From Amycolatopsis thailandensis (GTDB lineage Bacteria; Actinomycetota; Actinomycetes; Mycobacteriales; Pseudonocardiaceae): a DNA stretch of 64,000 nt. This document shows, in pieces, positions 27,301 to 35,900 of this stretch. The number at the start of each line of letters is the position of its first letter. Position 1 is the first letter of the stretch. The stretch lies in assembly GCF_002234405.1 (NCBI RefSeq), contig NZ_NMQT01000072.1, positions 1-64,000 of the forward strand. The letters are read 5' to 3'. The translations under genes were made by a program, and so were the position numbers. The notes beneath the pieces are model-generated. The model saw nothing but the letters and a program-made list of their open reading frames with translations. It was not told the origin of the DNA and searched no databases.

Positions 27301-27803
27301 GGTACCGGGCACAGACCGTCATCGGACCTGGCGGACGAGGGTGGTACTTCCCGATGCGGGGCAGCAGCATCGAAGACGCGGTGGCGACAGCCTCGCGCCT
27401 CCCCCGCTACCCTCACGCGGAGATCGTGGCGGCCACCCTGACCTCCGGGGAGGACGCGGTCGACGCTTGGACCTCCGGTCCGCTTTCCTTCGGCGACTTC
27501 CTCCACGCGCTCTCCTCCCGTGACGTGACCCTCCGGGCGCAAAGCGCGAGACTGGACGGACCTCGTATCGTCCTCGCGGTCCGGAACGGAGCTGCACAGC
27601 TGGGTCCCACGGTGTCGCGCGGCATGCAGGAACCGGTCGTGGTCACTGAAGGCCAGGTGCGGATCACCCCGGACGGCAGGCTGGAGACCGACACGGAATG
27701 GATCGAATTGGCGTCCGGCTCGGTGCGGCTCCGGACCGGACAGAAAGACCTCGGAGCGGCTCTCGAGGCCATGAACGACATGCACAGCGAGGATGACTAT
27801 TGA
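21303..27803 (+). CDS. 2166-aa T7SS-type polymorphic protein with amidoligase-like C-terminus
   Basis: A giant modular protein. Residues 1-100 are a WXG100-like domain; about 105-160 hold hydrophobic helices (VMFVVFAAFALATVIELLVS), with Gly/Ala-rich helices after. The middle is made of duplicated modules: RAIPLPGGGG with ELWACDLLP recurs as RAIPLPDRIGFAF with RLWACRITE, and FLGHSLDADRLTDHELIDK recurs as FLGRSLDADDPEDHGWIDK. Two LYRGEH/GYRGRP modules also pair. From about residue 1705 the sequence looks like an amidoligase: RFGLEIEFQLL, GGVELRSPIL, AGAMGGHVNLSFE and YEFRFWAGAL. TTG 21303 matches the start of the left-edge homologue; GTG 21318 is an alternative. Export by the T7SS is inferred. 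Confidence 0.8.
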   Translation: MGEGGVRVPPGVRKFLEVTLGFSWPESDDRGLTALWLAWAEFETAAAAYRAAAGAAGTATAEALAGETGEFFGHYLGSTVPEVLDALTRGAGELAKMAKNAAADVYKTKVMFVVFAAFALATVIELLVSVIGALFVAPVLAAARISIGVIWRALITKLGALTRPVILRGLAETGKQTAKFAAIGAGLMAGTDFGVQAQQVADGLRDGWDTRSLTSSLVGGLLGGGFAGLFHAGAGLIRSTAFSLEGRLVKTSAGKIVTAPEGPLLTELAGPLKAVGHVAYGTGQVGAALLTAPLINVLTGNAGANPFLGIVSAFSAHGGGRAATGGAPALDSIHVPALPTFTIPEAETGATTEKSPTGSAEPGARPTYTVAALTQPVQPAAATVAGDSRLDTTSSGERATAPAHFRSARVQAPSSVLAPQTVPSTSTGPRLVPGDDGSVAVMPERNVERALSSATTSFLTEQAGVTPHPEAVQGSPAPDPGRTPSELFQGIPTHSPVQPVRAIPLPGGGGVAFITGPQTRTVLNAFPYPEPGVFRLVSHQHGGHLLFPGDDHRPLPHRPDQVAEVLAHLDPRLRSWHAFKTVELWACDLLPDHTSSLGHAVRTVLGADLSVAHPGRPVYVTPQGTVHTTDPGVEGTLALGPKQSTTDIGTGSGGALKRRHAAHPDTTADLIALVGHETATRLTAATTALLHRYGDLGRPHLLAYLRGGNGELYKPMVAGAVIRLARETVVKNDELWNPLYRGEHRHGTFDLDRPDDLTVWLWQQAIIRPHATADKIARTAVESGFIDCDGHLLTGARQAIKAAEADARRNLELYLPNFQHRAKIADLADRLLSDPTLSQAAIIERLRDRNVQGTDAELQQFVKERREAQDTRAAAGDQPDAHPGKTFLGHSLDADRLTDHELIDKIAYAAAWADTRATPEDLTRGLIEEGITGAWANLLRLVSAAVAEATRNGDRLSLLDSENPAHGDAIRSRIGTILRVSPELRGPAQVKRLARHMRMRHISGGQSALDEHARAALEAPPDHLGTGIETTGPEIDPITIRAGELDPANEEHRRVIDELARKVVAENGGLGSATLSFHLNREGVARKSGITEAITRAVEEAEADGSLWRPGYRGRPQEHRFDTDDPNDFTAVLWQLAISHPHEKATEIARRAEHAGLVASRETLTGYAKKAIEAAERHHRRRPVLNIKDREKDPRVDALLDSVVPAFMKKNPDIGVNALLTVLKAHNLEGRKEALRAAVGKRRTAVTQPSTLDTGDHRVETGPEGDSLPLVSDGKFLGRSLDADDPEDHGWIDKLAYAAAWADKSATPEDLTRRLMGQGIKGSYSTLAALVREAVTDAVKNGDRLERLSADSAFVRHDVQRRIGELLLRDASLRDPGNPDRVAQLVKQMRVRHIAGSQHGLRAHAESMLEIQPHRPLPDSSGIPVRSPVRPVRAIPLPDRIGFAFVQERYAANIAAAFPTPEPGVLRIVVDHDNGVFSLPGFLGGEITHTPDQLIEVISTLPIPLATWNTIGEIRLWACRITEADGYARLVLALRDHPSFAAGGLRLSVAHPGLPIHITPDGHVQHVASSTPGTLTLGPGHPEAGPSTLTPAQTHVSRQLTRLSDQLAQAKRHITALPAAFEPRLRAEIDQKQALLSRVTVRDLTVQDARGLPGRLETVDRLVDALRDARLQRMAALHDAAIARIGRGESPLRFYPDGVPNGVTGRPDARFGLEIEFQLLSEEFDADVGSLGKQLEAEGFLEWNDGKGFQDTETDPGRWTLVTEEGDEGGVELRSPILQGGPGNWTKVARVLHSIRNYRDSEGEPVTAGAMGGHVNLSFEHQPGLPVNGRLAQLGKVFEDVLYRLGNHRGQGSSPRQLTEVGPNPLPLANVTSRAEVRSLNFDRNEAINFTHVAGSASDRYEFRFWAGALTEAEWQVHAEISGAMLLAAENPSLDGVLRERLTRPRLVGHTPEFSSPREELAYLLDFLELLPLSPHAEEQAVALHSWTRPLTVTRNNDRRYRAQTVIGPGGRGWYFPMRGSSIEDAVATASRLPRYPHAEIVAATLTSGEDAVDAWTSGPLSFGDFLHALSSRDVTLRAQSARLDGPRIVLAVRNGAAQLGPTVSRGMQEPVVVTEGQVRITPDGRLETDTEWIELASGSVRLRTGQKDLGAALEAMNDMHSEDDY

Positions 27804-27925
27804 GCCGACGTGGACGCTCGGAAACGGTGTCGCGCACAGCGCGCGGACGCGTTTCCGCCGAACACACGTGATTAAGCGGCGATCACGCTCGAATACGACG
27901 AATGGACAGAAACCGAAAGCGCGGC

Positions 27926-28102
27926 CTACCAGGTCGTCCCGTCCTCCGCGAGGTGGTCACAGCGCGCGAGATGTCCTTCGGGGAGCGTGCATGTCCACCC
28001 GTCGTGCTCGGCGTCCGGCGGCACCGGAGTAAGCGAACTCGGACAGCCATTGACGATTTCGGACGCCTTCAGAACAGCTTTGTTCCTCGTCGACAATTCC
28101 AT
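27926..28102 (-). CDS. small Cys/His-containing protein (58 aa)
   Basis: A short gene with ATG at 28102, preceded by GGAAGAGGTC at ideal spacing and ended by TAG. It encodes MELSTRNKAVLKASEIVNG and ends in GHLARCDHLAEDGTTW, with three Cys and several His. The composition is ordinary and non-random for the GC content: codon third positions favour G/C, and there is a tidy acidic, polar C-terminus. No family name is recognised. It lies alone between the giant effector and the IclR gene. Confidence 0.55.
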   Translation of the reverse strand: MELSTRNKAVLKASEIVNGCPSSLTPVPPDAEHDGWTCTLPEGHLARCDHLAEDGTTW

Positions 28103-28276
28103 GGCATGACCTCTTCCGTACAGTTCTACCGAATCCGCCGGGAGTAATACGTACGCTTCCCGGCTGAATGAAGTTCAGCAGACCGGTCGGAAGTTGACCA
28201 GGAATCACCAAGAGTCGACAACAAACGGCCATCGATGATTAGACGTAAAGACGATCAAGGCGCCGCGGAATGCCGG

Positions 28277-29044
28277 TCAGCCGGCCTCCTGGCTCAGCGC
28301 CGACGCCCGCGTCGCGACCACACGGAGATGCTTGGCGAAGGCGAAGGCGGTGCCACGAAGCGACTTCGCGGTGGAATTGAGGTCGAGGCTCCCGGTCCGG
28401 CCGGTGACCGCCAAGGCGACCGGCCACGGCACGGACGCGTGCGGCACGGCCACGGCGAGCGTGGTGATCACCCCGGACCGGCACTGGCTGGTGGCGATCC
28501 CGGTCTTGCGCGCGGCGGCCAGTTCCTTCGCCCTGGCCACCGCCGCGGGCACCCTGCTGCTGTGCGCCAGCAGGATCCTGGTGATCGCGGATTCCGCCGA
28601 GGCCTTCCTGGCGGTCACCTGCTCGGGAAGACGACAGGTCCGGTGACCGTAGAGCTGGTTGAGGTGATGCACGGTGTCGCCGACGAGGACACTCAGGCTC
28701 GCGGTCTCGCCCGACGCGCGGTGCAGATCGAGCAGGAACGGCGTCGATTCCCGGCGGAACATCGCGAACAGATCCGCGTTGGCGCTGAGGCCGGCGTCCA
28801 CTAATTGTTCACCTGCAAGATACCCGGCCTCGGTACGCGCCACGACGCCGTGCTCGTGCAGGACGTTGAGCACCCGGTGGACGGTGGCCTTGGCCAGGCC
28901 GGTCTCCCGGGTCAGCACGGCGAGGGTGGCCGAGCTTTCGTGCGCGATGACCGCGTTCAGGACGAGCATCGCCTTGTCCACGGCGCTGAGTGTTTCCTTG
29001 GACCGCATCGGGTTCCCGGACAGAGAAGCTGGGGAAATACTCAT
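28277..29044 (-). CDS. IclR-family transcriptional regulator
   Basis: A regulator of about 255 residues. The N-terminal helix-turn-helix region reads VDKAMLVLNAVIAHESSATL, then TRETGLAKATVHRVLNVLHE and HGVVARTEAGYLAGEQLVD, as in IclR proteins. The C-terminal domain includes VGDTVHHLNQLYGHRTCRLP and would bind an effector. ATG 29044 or ATG 29008 could be the start; both leave the DNA-binding domain whole. It is divergent from the P450-terpene synthase operon across 293 bases without another gene, so it is a good candidate regulator of it. Confidence 0.85.
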   Translation of the reverse strand: MSISPASLSGNPMRSKETLSAVDKAMLVLNAVIAHESSATLAVLTRETGLAKATVHRVLNVLHEHGVVARTEAGYLAGEQLVDAGLSANADLFAMFRRESTPFLLDLHRASGETASLSVLVGDTVHHLNQLYGHRTCRLPEQVTARKASAESAITRILLAHSSRVPAAVARAKELAAARKTGIATSQCRSGVITTLAVAVPHASVPWPVALAVTGRTGSLDLNSTAKSLRGTAFAFAKHLRVVATRASALSQEAG

Positions 29045-29337
29045 GGGTATCCGTCCACTTCGGCCACCTGGCAGCTTTGTCACTCGATCGTGCGGCCGTG
29101 AAGTGGAGGGCGCCTACGCGGCCGCACCCCTCAGCGCATTTTCGGTCAGGCATTGTGCACTTTGGACCGCTTCCCAAGATCATCCAACGACGGCGCCCGT
29201 CGTCCGCGCGGGCATAACCGTTCACCGAAAAGGCGTTCCGAAGGCCACGCACGGTCATCGTGCGGAACAGTGCGAATCAAGGCCGACAAGACCATCCACG
29301 CCCCGGGTGGCCGACCGGACAAGGTCGAGGAGCACAG

Positions 29338-30705
29338 ATGACCATCACCTCCGAATCGTCGCAGTACCGGCTCGGTGACGCACCGGGACGGATACCGGTA
29401 CTCGGCAACGCGCTCAAAATCTTCAAGGACCCGCTGACGTACCTGCCTCGGCTTCGCGATCAAGGTGACGTCGTCCGGGTGAGACTCGGCCCCGGTGTCG
29501 CCTACATGGCGGTGACCCACGACGTGGTCCAGGAAGTCCTGCACCGTCCCCGCGTCTTCGACAAGGGCGGCGAGTTCATCGACAAGATGCGGGTCATCCT
29601 CGGCGATGGTGTCGGTACCTGCAGTGTCACCACGCACAAGCGTCAGCGCGCGTTCATCCAGCCCGCCTTCCAGAAGCACAAGATCACCGGCTACACCGAG
29701 GTGATGGCGAAGCACGTCGCCGACCTGGTCGGCTCCTGGCGGTTCGGTCAGGAGATCGACGTGCTGGAGGAGATGAGCAAACTGACCACGCGGGTCACCG
29801 CACAGGCCATGTTCTCCGACGACGACCTCGGCGCGGAGGCCATCGCCGAGGTGCAGCGCTCGTTCCCGGTGGTCTGGAAGGGCGTCTTCCGCCGGATGAT
29901 GCTGCCCCTACCGGTCGTCCACGAGGTCCCGACCAAGGCCAACCAGGACTACCGGCAGGCGCTGGCGCGGCTCGAAGGCGTGATCAACTCGATGGTGAAC
30001 GCCTATCGTGAGGACGGCCGCGAACACGACGACATCCTGTCCGTCCTGCTCGCCGCCCGGGACGAGGACGGCACGGCGATGACCGACCTCGAGATCCGCG
30101 ACGAACTCATGACGATCCTCGCGGCGGGCGTGGAGACGCCCGCTTCCGGCCTGGCTTGGGCCCTGTACCTCACCAGCACCCACCCGGACGTCGAAGCGAA
30201 GCTTCACGAAGAAGTCGACAGCGTGCTCAACACCCGGACGGCCACGCCCGACGACTATCCCCGGCTTCCCTACACGAACCGGATCGTCAACGAGGCTCTT
30301 CGCATGTACCCGCCGGTGTGGTTCATCACCCGGCGCGCCGTCGTCGACACCACCCTGGGCGGTCACCACGTACCGGCCGGCTCCAGCATCCTTTTCAGTC
30401 CCTACGCGCTGCACCGGGACCCCGCCGTGTTCGCCGCGCCGAACACCTTCGACCCGGACCGGTGGCTCCCCGAACGACTCCGGGAGCTGCCGAAGAACGC
30501 GGTGATCTCGTTCAGCGGAGGAAGCCGGAAATGCCTCGGTGACGTCCTGGCCAACCACGAGATGACGATCGCGCTCGCCTCCATCGCCGCGCGCTGGCGG
30601 CTGCGGGAGAAGGCGGGGCATCAGCTCAAGCCCGTCCCGAAGGCCGAACTGACCATCGGTCACATGCCCATGACCGTCGAACCCCGCGGAACCCGGAAGA
30701 GCTGA
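29338..30705 (+). CDS. cytochrome P450, terpene-operon type
   Basis: A 455-residue P450 of the longer class-II-like type. It begins with a proline-rich LGDAPGRIPVLGNALKIFKD. The I-helix is ILAAGVETPASGLAW (about 262), ExxR is NEALRMYPP (about 322), and the heme loop is FSGGSRKCLGD (about 403). ATG 29338 follows GAGGAGCAC. It lies 5 bases before the terpene synthase start, so it almost certainly oxidises that terpene. It differs clearly from the P450 at 7064 and is not a duplicate. Confidence 0.93.
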   Translation: MTITSESSQYRLGDAPGRIPVLGNALKIFKDPLTYLPRLRDQGDVVRVRLGPGVAYMAVTHDVVQEVLHRPRVFDKGGEFIDKMRVILGDGVGTCSVTTHKRQRAFIQPAFQKHKITGYTEVMAKHVADLVGSWRFGQEIDVLEEMSKLTTRVTAQAMFSDDDLGAEAIAEVQRSFPVVWKGVFRRMMLPLPVVHEVPTKANQDYRQALARLEGVINSMVNAYREDGREHDDILSVLLAARDEDGTAMTDLEIRDELMTILAAGVETPASGLAWALYLTSTHPDVEAKLHEEVDSVLNTRTATPDDYPRLPYTNRIVNEALRMYPPVWFITRRAVVDTTLGGHHVPAGSSILFSPYALHRDPAVFAAPNTFDPDRWLPERLRELPKNAVISFSGGSRKCLGDVLANHEMTIALASIAARWRLREKAGHQLKPVPKAELTIGHMPMTVEPRGTRKS

Positions 30706-30710
30706 CCACC

Positions 30711-31736
30711 GTGCACCCAGCCGAACTCAGGATCTGGCCTTCGCCCGGCCACTCCCTGCTCCAGCTGCCCGACCGTATCTCGCCGTACGCCGAAAAGCTC
30801 GAACAGCGGATCCTGCACTGGGCGGACGAGTTCCAGGTACTCGACGGCGAACGTGCCCGGACGAAACTCGAACGCACGCGGCTCGGCGAGTTGATCGCCC
30901 GGTCCTATCCCCACATCACCGAAGACCGGCTCGACGCGCTGGCGGGATGGTTCCTCTGGGCGTTCGTGATCGACGACTGCTACGACGACGTCGTCGGTGA
31001 CTACGACGCTTCGGCGGAACGCGTGCTTTCGGTCCTGCGCGGCGAACGGATCCCGGAAATGACCCGGCTCGACGCGCTGCTCGCCCGGGTCCGGGAACTC
31101 GTGGTGGAGGGCAGGAGCAGGCACTGGCAGGCCCGGTTCGAGCAGCATATGGGCCAGTTCCTGACCGGGTTCAAATACGAGGCGGACAGCCGCGCCAGCG
31201 GTCGGACCCCCAACCTGCTCGGCTACACCCAGCTGCGCCGGGCGACCGGCGGGATCACCCCGTCGCTGGATCTGCTGGAGGTGGCGACCGGCCACGAGGT
31301 GCCGGTCCTGATCCACGAGACCGAGCAGTTCCACATCCTGTTCAACCGGGCCGCGGACGTCGTCGTCTGGGTGAACGACGTCGTGTCCCTGGAGAAAGAG
31401 CTGCTCTCCGGCGAGACGAGCAACGGCGTCCTCGTCCTGCGCCAGGAGATGGCGTTGTCGGACCAGGAGGCGATCGACGCCGTCTACGATCTCGTCGAGG
31501 GGCAGATCGAGCAGTTCGATCGGGCCCGCACCGTCCTTTTCGGACTCCTCCCCGGCTGGGGCGGCCTGACGGTGAGCGAGCTGGCCGCGATCGAGCTGTT
31601 CGTCGAAGGCCTGCAGACGTGGATGCGCGGCAACCTCGAATGGTCGCGGAACTGCGCCCGCTACCGGGTCGTCGACGGCGTCAGGCTGAGCACGGATTCC
31701 ACACTGGTGAACACCACGAGGCAGGTGTCCGGATGA
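30711..31736 (+). CDS. class I terpene synthase
   Basis: A 341-residue ionisation-type terpene cyclase. The Mg-binding acidic motif is FVIDDCYDDVVGD (about 85), the NSE triad is VNDVVSLEKE (about 222), the effector Arg lies in LRRATGG (about 176), and a C-terminal RYR follows. All are hallmarks of bacterial sesqui- or diterpene synthases. GTG 30711 is near the P450 stop. The downstream polyprenyl synthase (ATGA overlap) implies a dedicated prenyl diphosphate supply, so a diterpene or sesquiterpene product is likely; size cannot be judged from sequence alone. Confidence 0.92.
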   Translation: MHPAELRIWPSPGHSLLQLPDRISPYAEKLEQRILHWADEFQVLDGERARTKLERTRLGELIARSYPHITEDRLDALAGWFLWAFVIDDCYDDVVGDYDASAERVLSVLRGERIPEMTRLDALLARVRELVVEGRSRHWQARFEQHMGQFLTGFKYEADSRASGRTPNLLGYTQLRRATGGITPSLDLLEVATGHEVPVLIHETEQFHILFNRAADVVVWVNDVVSLEKELLSGETSNGVLVLRQEMALSDQEAIDAVYDLVEGQIEQFDRARTVLFGLLPGWGGLTVSELAAIELFVEGLQTWMRGNLEWSRNCARYRVVDGVRLSTDSTLVNTTRQVSG

Positions 31737-32755
31737 CTTCGACCACCGATCTGGCGAACGATCCGATCGCCGCCCGTGCCCGCGTGCGTGAACTCATGCG
31801 GGAGACGGTGCGCCGCTCGTGCCCCACGGTCGCGCATATCGCCGGCTACCACGCCGGCTGGCTGGACGCGACCGGGCTGCCCCGGTCGGAACCCGGCGGG
31901 AAGGCGCTGCGCCCGACTTTGGCGCTGCTGGCCACCCGTGCCGTCGGCGCGGACGAGGGCCTCGGTGTGGTCGCCGGCGCCGCGGTCGAGCTGGTGCACG
32001 ACTTTTCGCTGCTCCACGACGACGTGATCGACGAAGACGCCGAGCGGCGGCACCGGCCGTCGGCGTGGACGGTGTTCGGCAAACCGGCCTCGATCCTGAC
32101 CGGGGACGCCTTGCTCGGGGCCGCGGTCGAGGTGATCGCCGCCAGCGCGGCACCCGGGGCGACCGAATCGGTACGCCTGCTCCTGTCGTCGGTCCACCGG
32201 CTGGTCTCCGGGGAGTACCTCGACGTGGAGTTCGAGACCCGCGAGGTGGTGACACCGGCGGAATACCTGCGGATGGCTTCGGCCAAGACAGCGGCCCTGA
32301 TCACCACGGCCGCCACCCTGGGGCCGACCCTGGCGCAAAGCCCGCCCACGTTCGTCACGGCACTCGAAGGTTTCGGACGGCATCTCGGCCTCGCCTTCCA
32401 GATCACCGACGACGTGCTGGGCATCTGGGGAGACCCCCGGCTGACCGGTAAGCCGATTCTGGGCGACATCAAGCGCCGCAAGCGATCCTTCCCGGTCGTC
32501 ACCGCGATGGACGCCGGAACTCCCGACGCGGCATGGCTGCGGCGGCTCTACCGGAGCCCGGCCGTCATCACCGACGAACTGGCGGAGGAGGCGGCCGAAG
32601 TGATCGTCCGCACCGGCGCGCGCGAGCGGGCCGAAGCGGAGGGCCGCCGTCATGTTTCCGCCGCCATCGAAGTGCTCGGGCGTCTCGGCCCCGGCAACGA
32701 AGCGGCCGAGAAGCTGGCGGAGCTGGCCCGGACCGTCACGAACCGCGAACGGTGA
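31733..32755 (+). CDS. polyprenyl diphosphate synthase (GGPP/FPP type)
   Basis: A 340-residue isoprenyl diphosphate synthase. The first Asp-rich motif is LLHDDVIDEDAERR (about 97) and the second is FQITDDVLGIWGD (about 222); GGKALRP carries the diphosphate-binding Lys and Arg. Both motifs are complete, unlike the homologue at 14457. ATG 31733 overlaps the terpene synthase stop. It supplies the substrate of its neighbour. Confidence 0.92.
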   Translation: MTSTTDLANDPIAARARVRELMRETVRRSCPTVAHIAGYHAGWLDATGLPRSEPGGKALRPTLALLATRAVGADEGLGVVAGAAVELVHDFSLLHDDVIDEDAERRHRPSAWTVFGKPASILTGDALLGAAVEVIAASAAPGATESVRLLLSSVHRLVSGEYLDVEFETREVVTPAEYLRMASAKTAALITTAATLGPTLAQSPPTFVTALEGFGRHLGLAFQITDDVLGIWGDPRLTGKPILGDIKRRKRSFPVVTAMDAGTPDAAWLRRLYRSPAVITDELAEEAAEVIVRTGARERAEAEGRRHVSAAIEVLGRLGPGNEAAEKLAELARTVTNRER

Positions 32756-32784
32756 ACAACCCGATGAGAAAGGAACTCGCCACC

Positions 32785-32898
32785 ATGGCACTCAAGGAAC
32801 GACACGGCGTCACCCGCCCGTCCACGTTCAGGCAGCTCGCCCACGGAGTTTTCTGCTACGCGCGGACATTTGTGCGGGCAACGTTCCGCCGTAACTGA
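32785..32898 (+). CDS. small basic peptide ORF after the terpene operon (37 aa)
   Basis: ATG 32785 follows GAAAGGAAC at good spacing and encodes MALKERHGVTRPSTFRQLAH, then an aromatic/basic tail ending TFRRN. It starts 29 bases after the polyprenyl synthase and ends 44 bases before eccC. An in-frame ATG at 32764 would add 7 residues. No family is recognised. The spacing and ribosome-binding site favour translation, but the length leaves doubt. Confidence 0.45.
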   Translation: MALKERHGVTRPSTFRQLAHGVFCYARTFVRATFRRN

Positions 32899-32942
32899 TC
32901 GCCACCCGCGGGAAGAACCTCACTCACCGAGTGGAGAGCCAC

Positions 32943-35900
32943 ATGGCCACGACCTTGTTCCCCCGGCGCACCCGGCGGCCGAAACCGCCGTCCTCCGGTG
33001 CGGACATCGAACTGCAGCCGCCGCCGAGTGTTCCCGAGGACACCGGCGGTGGCGTCAGTTCGGTGCTGATGTACGCGCCGATGGGGCTCGGCTCGCTCGC
33101 GATGGTGATGATGTTCGTCCGGCCGGGAGCGGGGATCTTCGCCTATCTGGGCGGTGGCCTCATGATCCTCTCCACGATCGGCATGCTGGTCGCGCAGATG
33201 TTGCGGAACTCGGTGACGCACAAGCAGAAGCTCAACGGGCACCGGCGTGACTACATCCGCTACCTGGCGCAGCTGCGCGGTCGCGTCCGCAAGGCGCTGA
33301 CCGATCAGCAGAAGGCGGCGCGCTGGATCCACCCCGATCCGCACTCCCTGTGGTCCATGGCGTTGGGCTACCGCTTGTGGGAACGCCGCCCGGCGCACGA
33401 CGATTTCGGCGAGGTCCGCATCGGGCTCGGCACCCAGCGGTCCTCGCTCAACCTCACCCCGCCGGACAGCAAGCCGATCGAGGATCTGGAACCGCTTTCG
33501 GCGCATGCCCTGCGTCGTTTCATGCGCGCCTATTCCACCCTGCCGAACTCGCCGATCGCGGTCTATCTCCGCGGCTTCGGCCAGATCCAGTTCAGCGGCG
33601 ACGACGAGGCCGTGCTCGGTGTGCTGCGGGCCATGCTCGCCCAGCTCGTGACGGCGCACGCCCCCGGCGACGTCCGGATCGCGCTGTGCGCCACCGAGGA
33701 GCGGCTGGAGCGCTGGGACTGGCTGAAGTGGCTGCCCCACAACCAAGACCAGGAAAGCCACGACGCCGCCGGGGCCAGGCGGCTGATCACGACGAGCCTC
33801 GACGAGATCGAACTCCTCGTGGGCGGCCCCTCGTTCACCGGCCGTCCGCGATTCGAGGCGGACACGCCGATCACGGCGTCGGAACCCCTCGTGGTCCTGC
33901 TGGTCGACGGTGTGTCCGTACCTTCCGACCACCGGATCGCCGACGAGGGCTACCGCAACGCGGTGGTGCTGGACGTCGGTGGCGCGTTGCCCTGGCAGCA
34001 GCGCCCGGACGTGCTCTTCCTCGAGATCGACGCCGACGAGATCCGGACCGTGTCGTTCGACCGGGTCGGCAAACCGCAGACCGCGCCGCTGTGCAGCCCG
34101 GACCAGCTCAGCGCGACCGCGGCGAACGCGCTGGCCAGGACCATGGCCCGGTTCCGGATCGGCGAAGCCGCCGACGGGGACGACGAGCCGCTGGCCGTCG
34201 ACTACGACCTCGCCGCGCTGCTCGGCCTGGGCGACGTGGCGACCTTCGACCCGGTCAAGTACCGCCGCGAGCGGATGACCAGCAAGCGCAGGCTGCGCGT
34301 GCCGATCGGGATCGCCGCCAACGGGGTCCCGCTGGAGCTGGACATCAAGGAGGCCGCGGAAGACGGGATGGGGCCGCACGGGCTGTGCGTGGGCGCGACC
34401 GGTTCCGGTAAGAGCGAGCTGTTGCGCACCCTGGTACTCGCGCTGGCCACCACCCACTCTTCGGAGGATCTGAACTTCGTCCTGGTGGACTTCAAGGGTG
34501 GCGCGGCCTTCCTCGGTTTCGACCAGCTGCCGCACACCTCGGCGGTGATCACCAACCTGGTCGACGAGATCGAGCTGGTCGACCGGATGCAGGACGCCCT
34601 GACCGGTGAGATGAACCGGCGCCAGGAACATCTGCGAGCCGCCGGGAACTACGCTTCCCGGCGCGACTACGAAGCGGCCCGCGCCCAAGGTGTCCCGCTG
34701 GAGCCGATGCCGGCGCTGTTCGTGGTGGTCGACGAGTTCAGCGAGATGCTCACCAGCAAACCCGAGTTCATCGACGTCTTCGCGATGATCGGCAGGCTGG
34801 GCCGCAGCCTCGGTGTCCATCTCCTCCTCGCTTCCCAGCGGCTGGACGAGGGCCGGATCCACAAGGTGGAGACGCATCTGTCCTACCGGCTCGGTCTCCG
34901 GACGTTCTCGGCTATGGAGAGCCGCAGTGTGATCGGCGTCCCGGACGCCTACGAACTCCCGAACAGCCCCGGTAACGGCTACCTCCGCCCGGACACGCAG
35001 ACTTTGGTGCGGTTCAAGGGGGCCTACTCGTCGGCGCCGTACCGGGTCAAACGCCGCCGGATCGACGCCGCTTCGGTCGGTCAGAACGTCGTCCCGTTCG
35101 GTACCCGGTACGTCGACCCGGCCTCCACTCCCGAACCGGAGCCGGAAGAGATCGACGAGCAGAACGACTCCACGGACACGATGCTGGACGTGTTGCTCGG
35201 CAGGTTGAAGGGCATCGGCCCGCGAGCCCACCAGGTGTGGCTGCCGCCGTTGAAACAGGCCCCGACCCTCGACCAGCTGCTGCCCCCGCTGGTGGACCAT
35301 CCCGAACTCGGGTTCCGCCCGATCGGCGATCTGCAGACCGCGACCCTCGACGTCCCGGTCGGGCTGATCGACCTGCCCGCCCAGCAACGGCGCGAGCTGC
35401 TGAGCGCGAACCTTTCGGGCAGCAAGGGAAACGTCGCGATCGTCGGTGGACCGCAGAGTGGCAAGAGCACGATGGTGCGCACGCTGATCTGCTCGCTGGC
35501 GCTGACCCACACCGCGAACGAGGTCCAGTTCTATTGCCTCGACTTCGGTGGCGGGCTCACGGCGCTGGCCTCGCTCCCCCACGTCGGCAGCGTGGCCAAC
35601 CGGCTGGACCGCGACCGGGTGACCCGGACCGTGCTCGAAGTGACCAACCTGATGGCGCGGCGCGAAACGATCTTCGCCGAGCACAACATCGACTCGATGA
35701 CCAGCTACCGGCGGGCCCGGCGGGAAGGCCGGTATCTCGATCTCGACCCGTACGGCGACGTGTTCCTGATCGTCGACGGCTGGTACACGGTGCGGCAGGA
35801 TTTCGAGGAGCTGGAGGAACGGTTCAGCGAACTGGCCGCGCGCGGCCTCAGCTTCGGTATCCACCTGATCATCGCCACCAACCGGTGGTCGGAGATGCGG

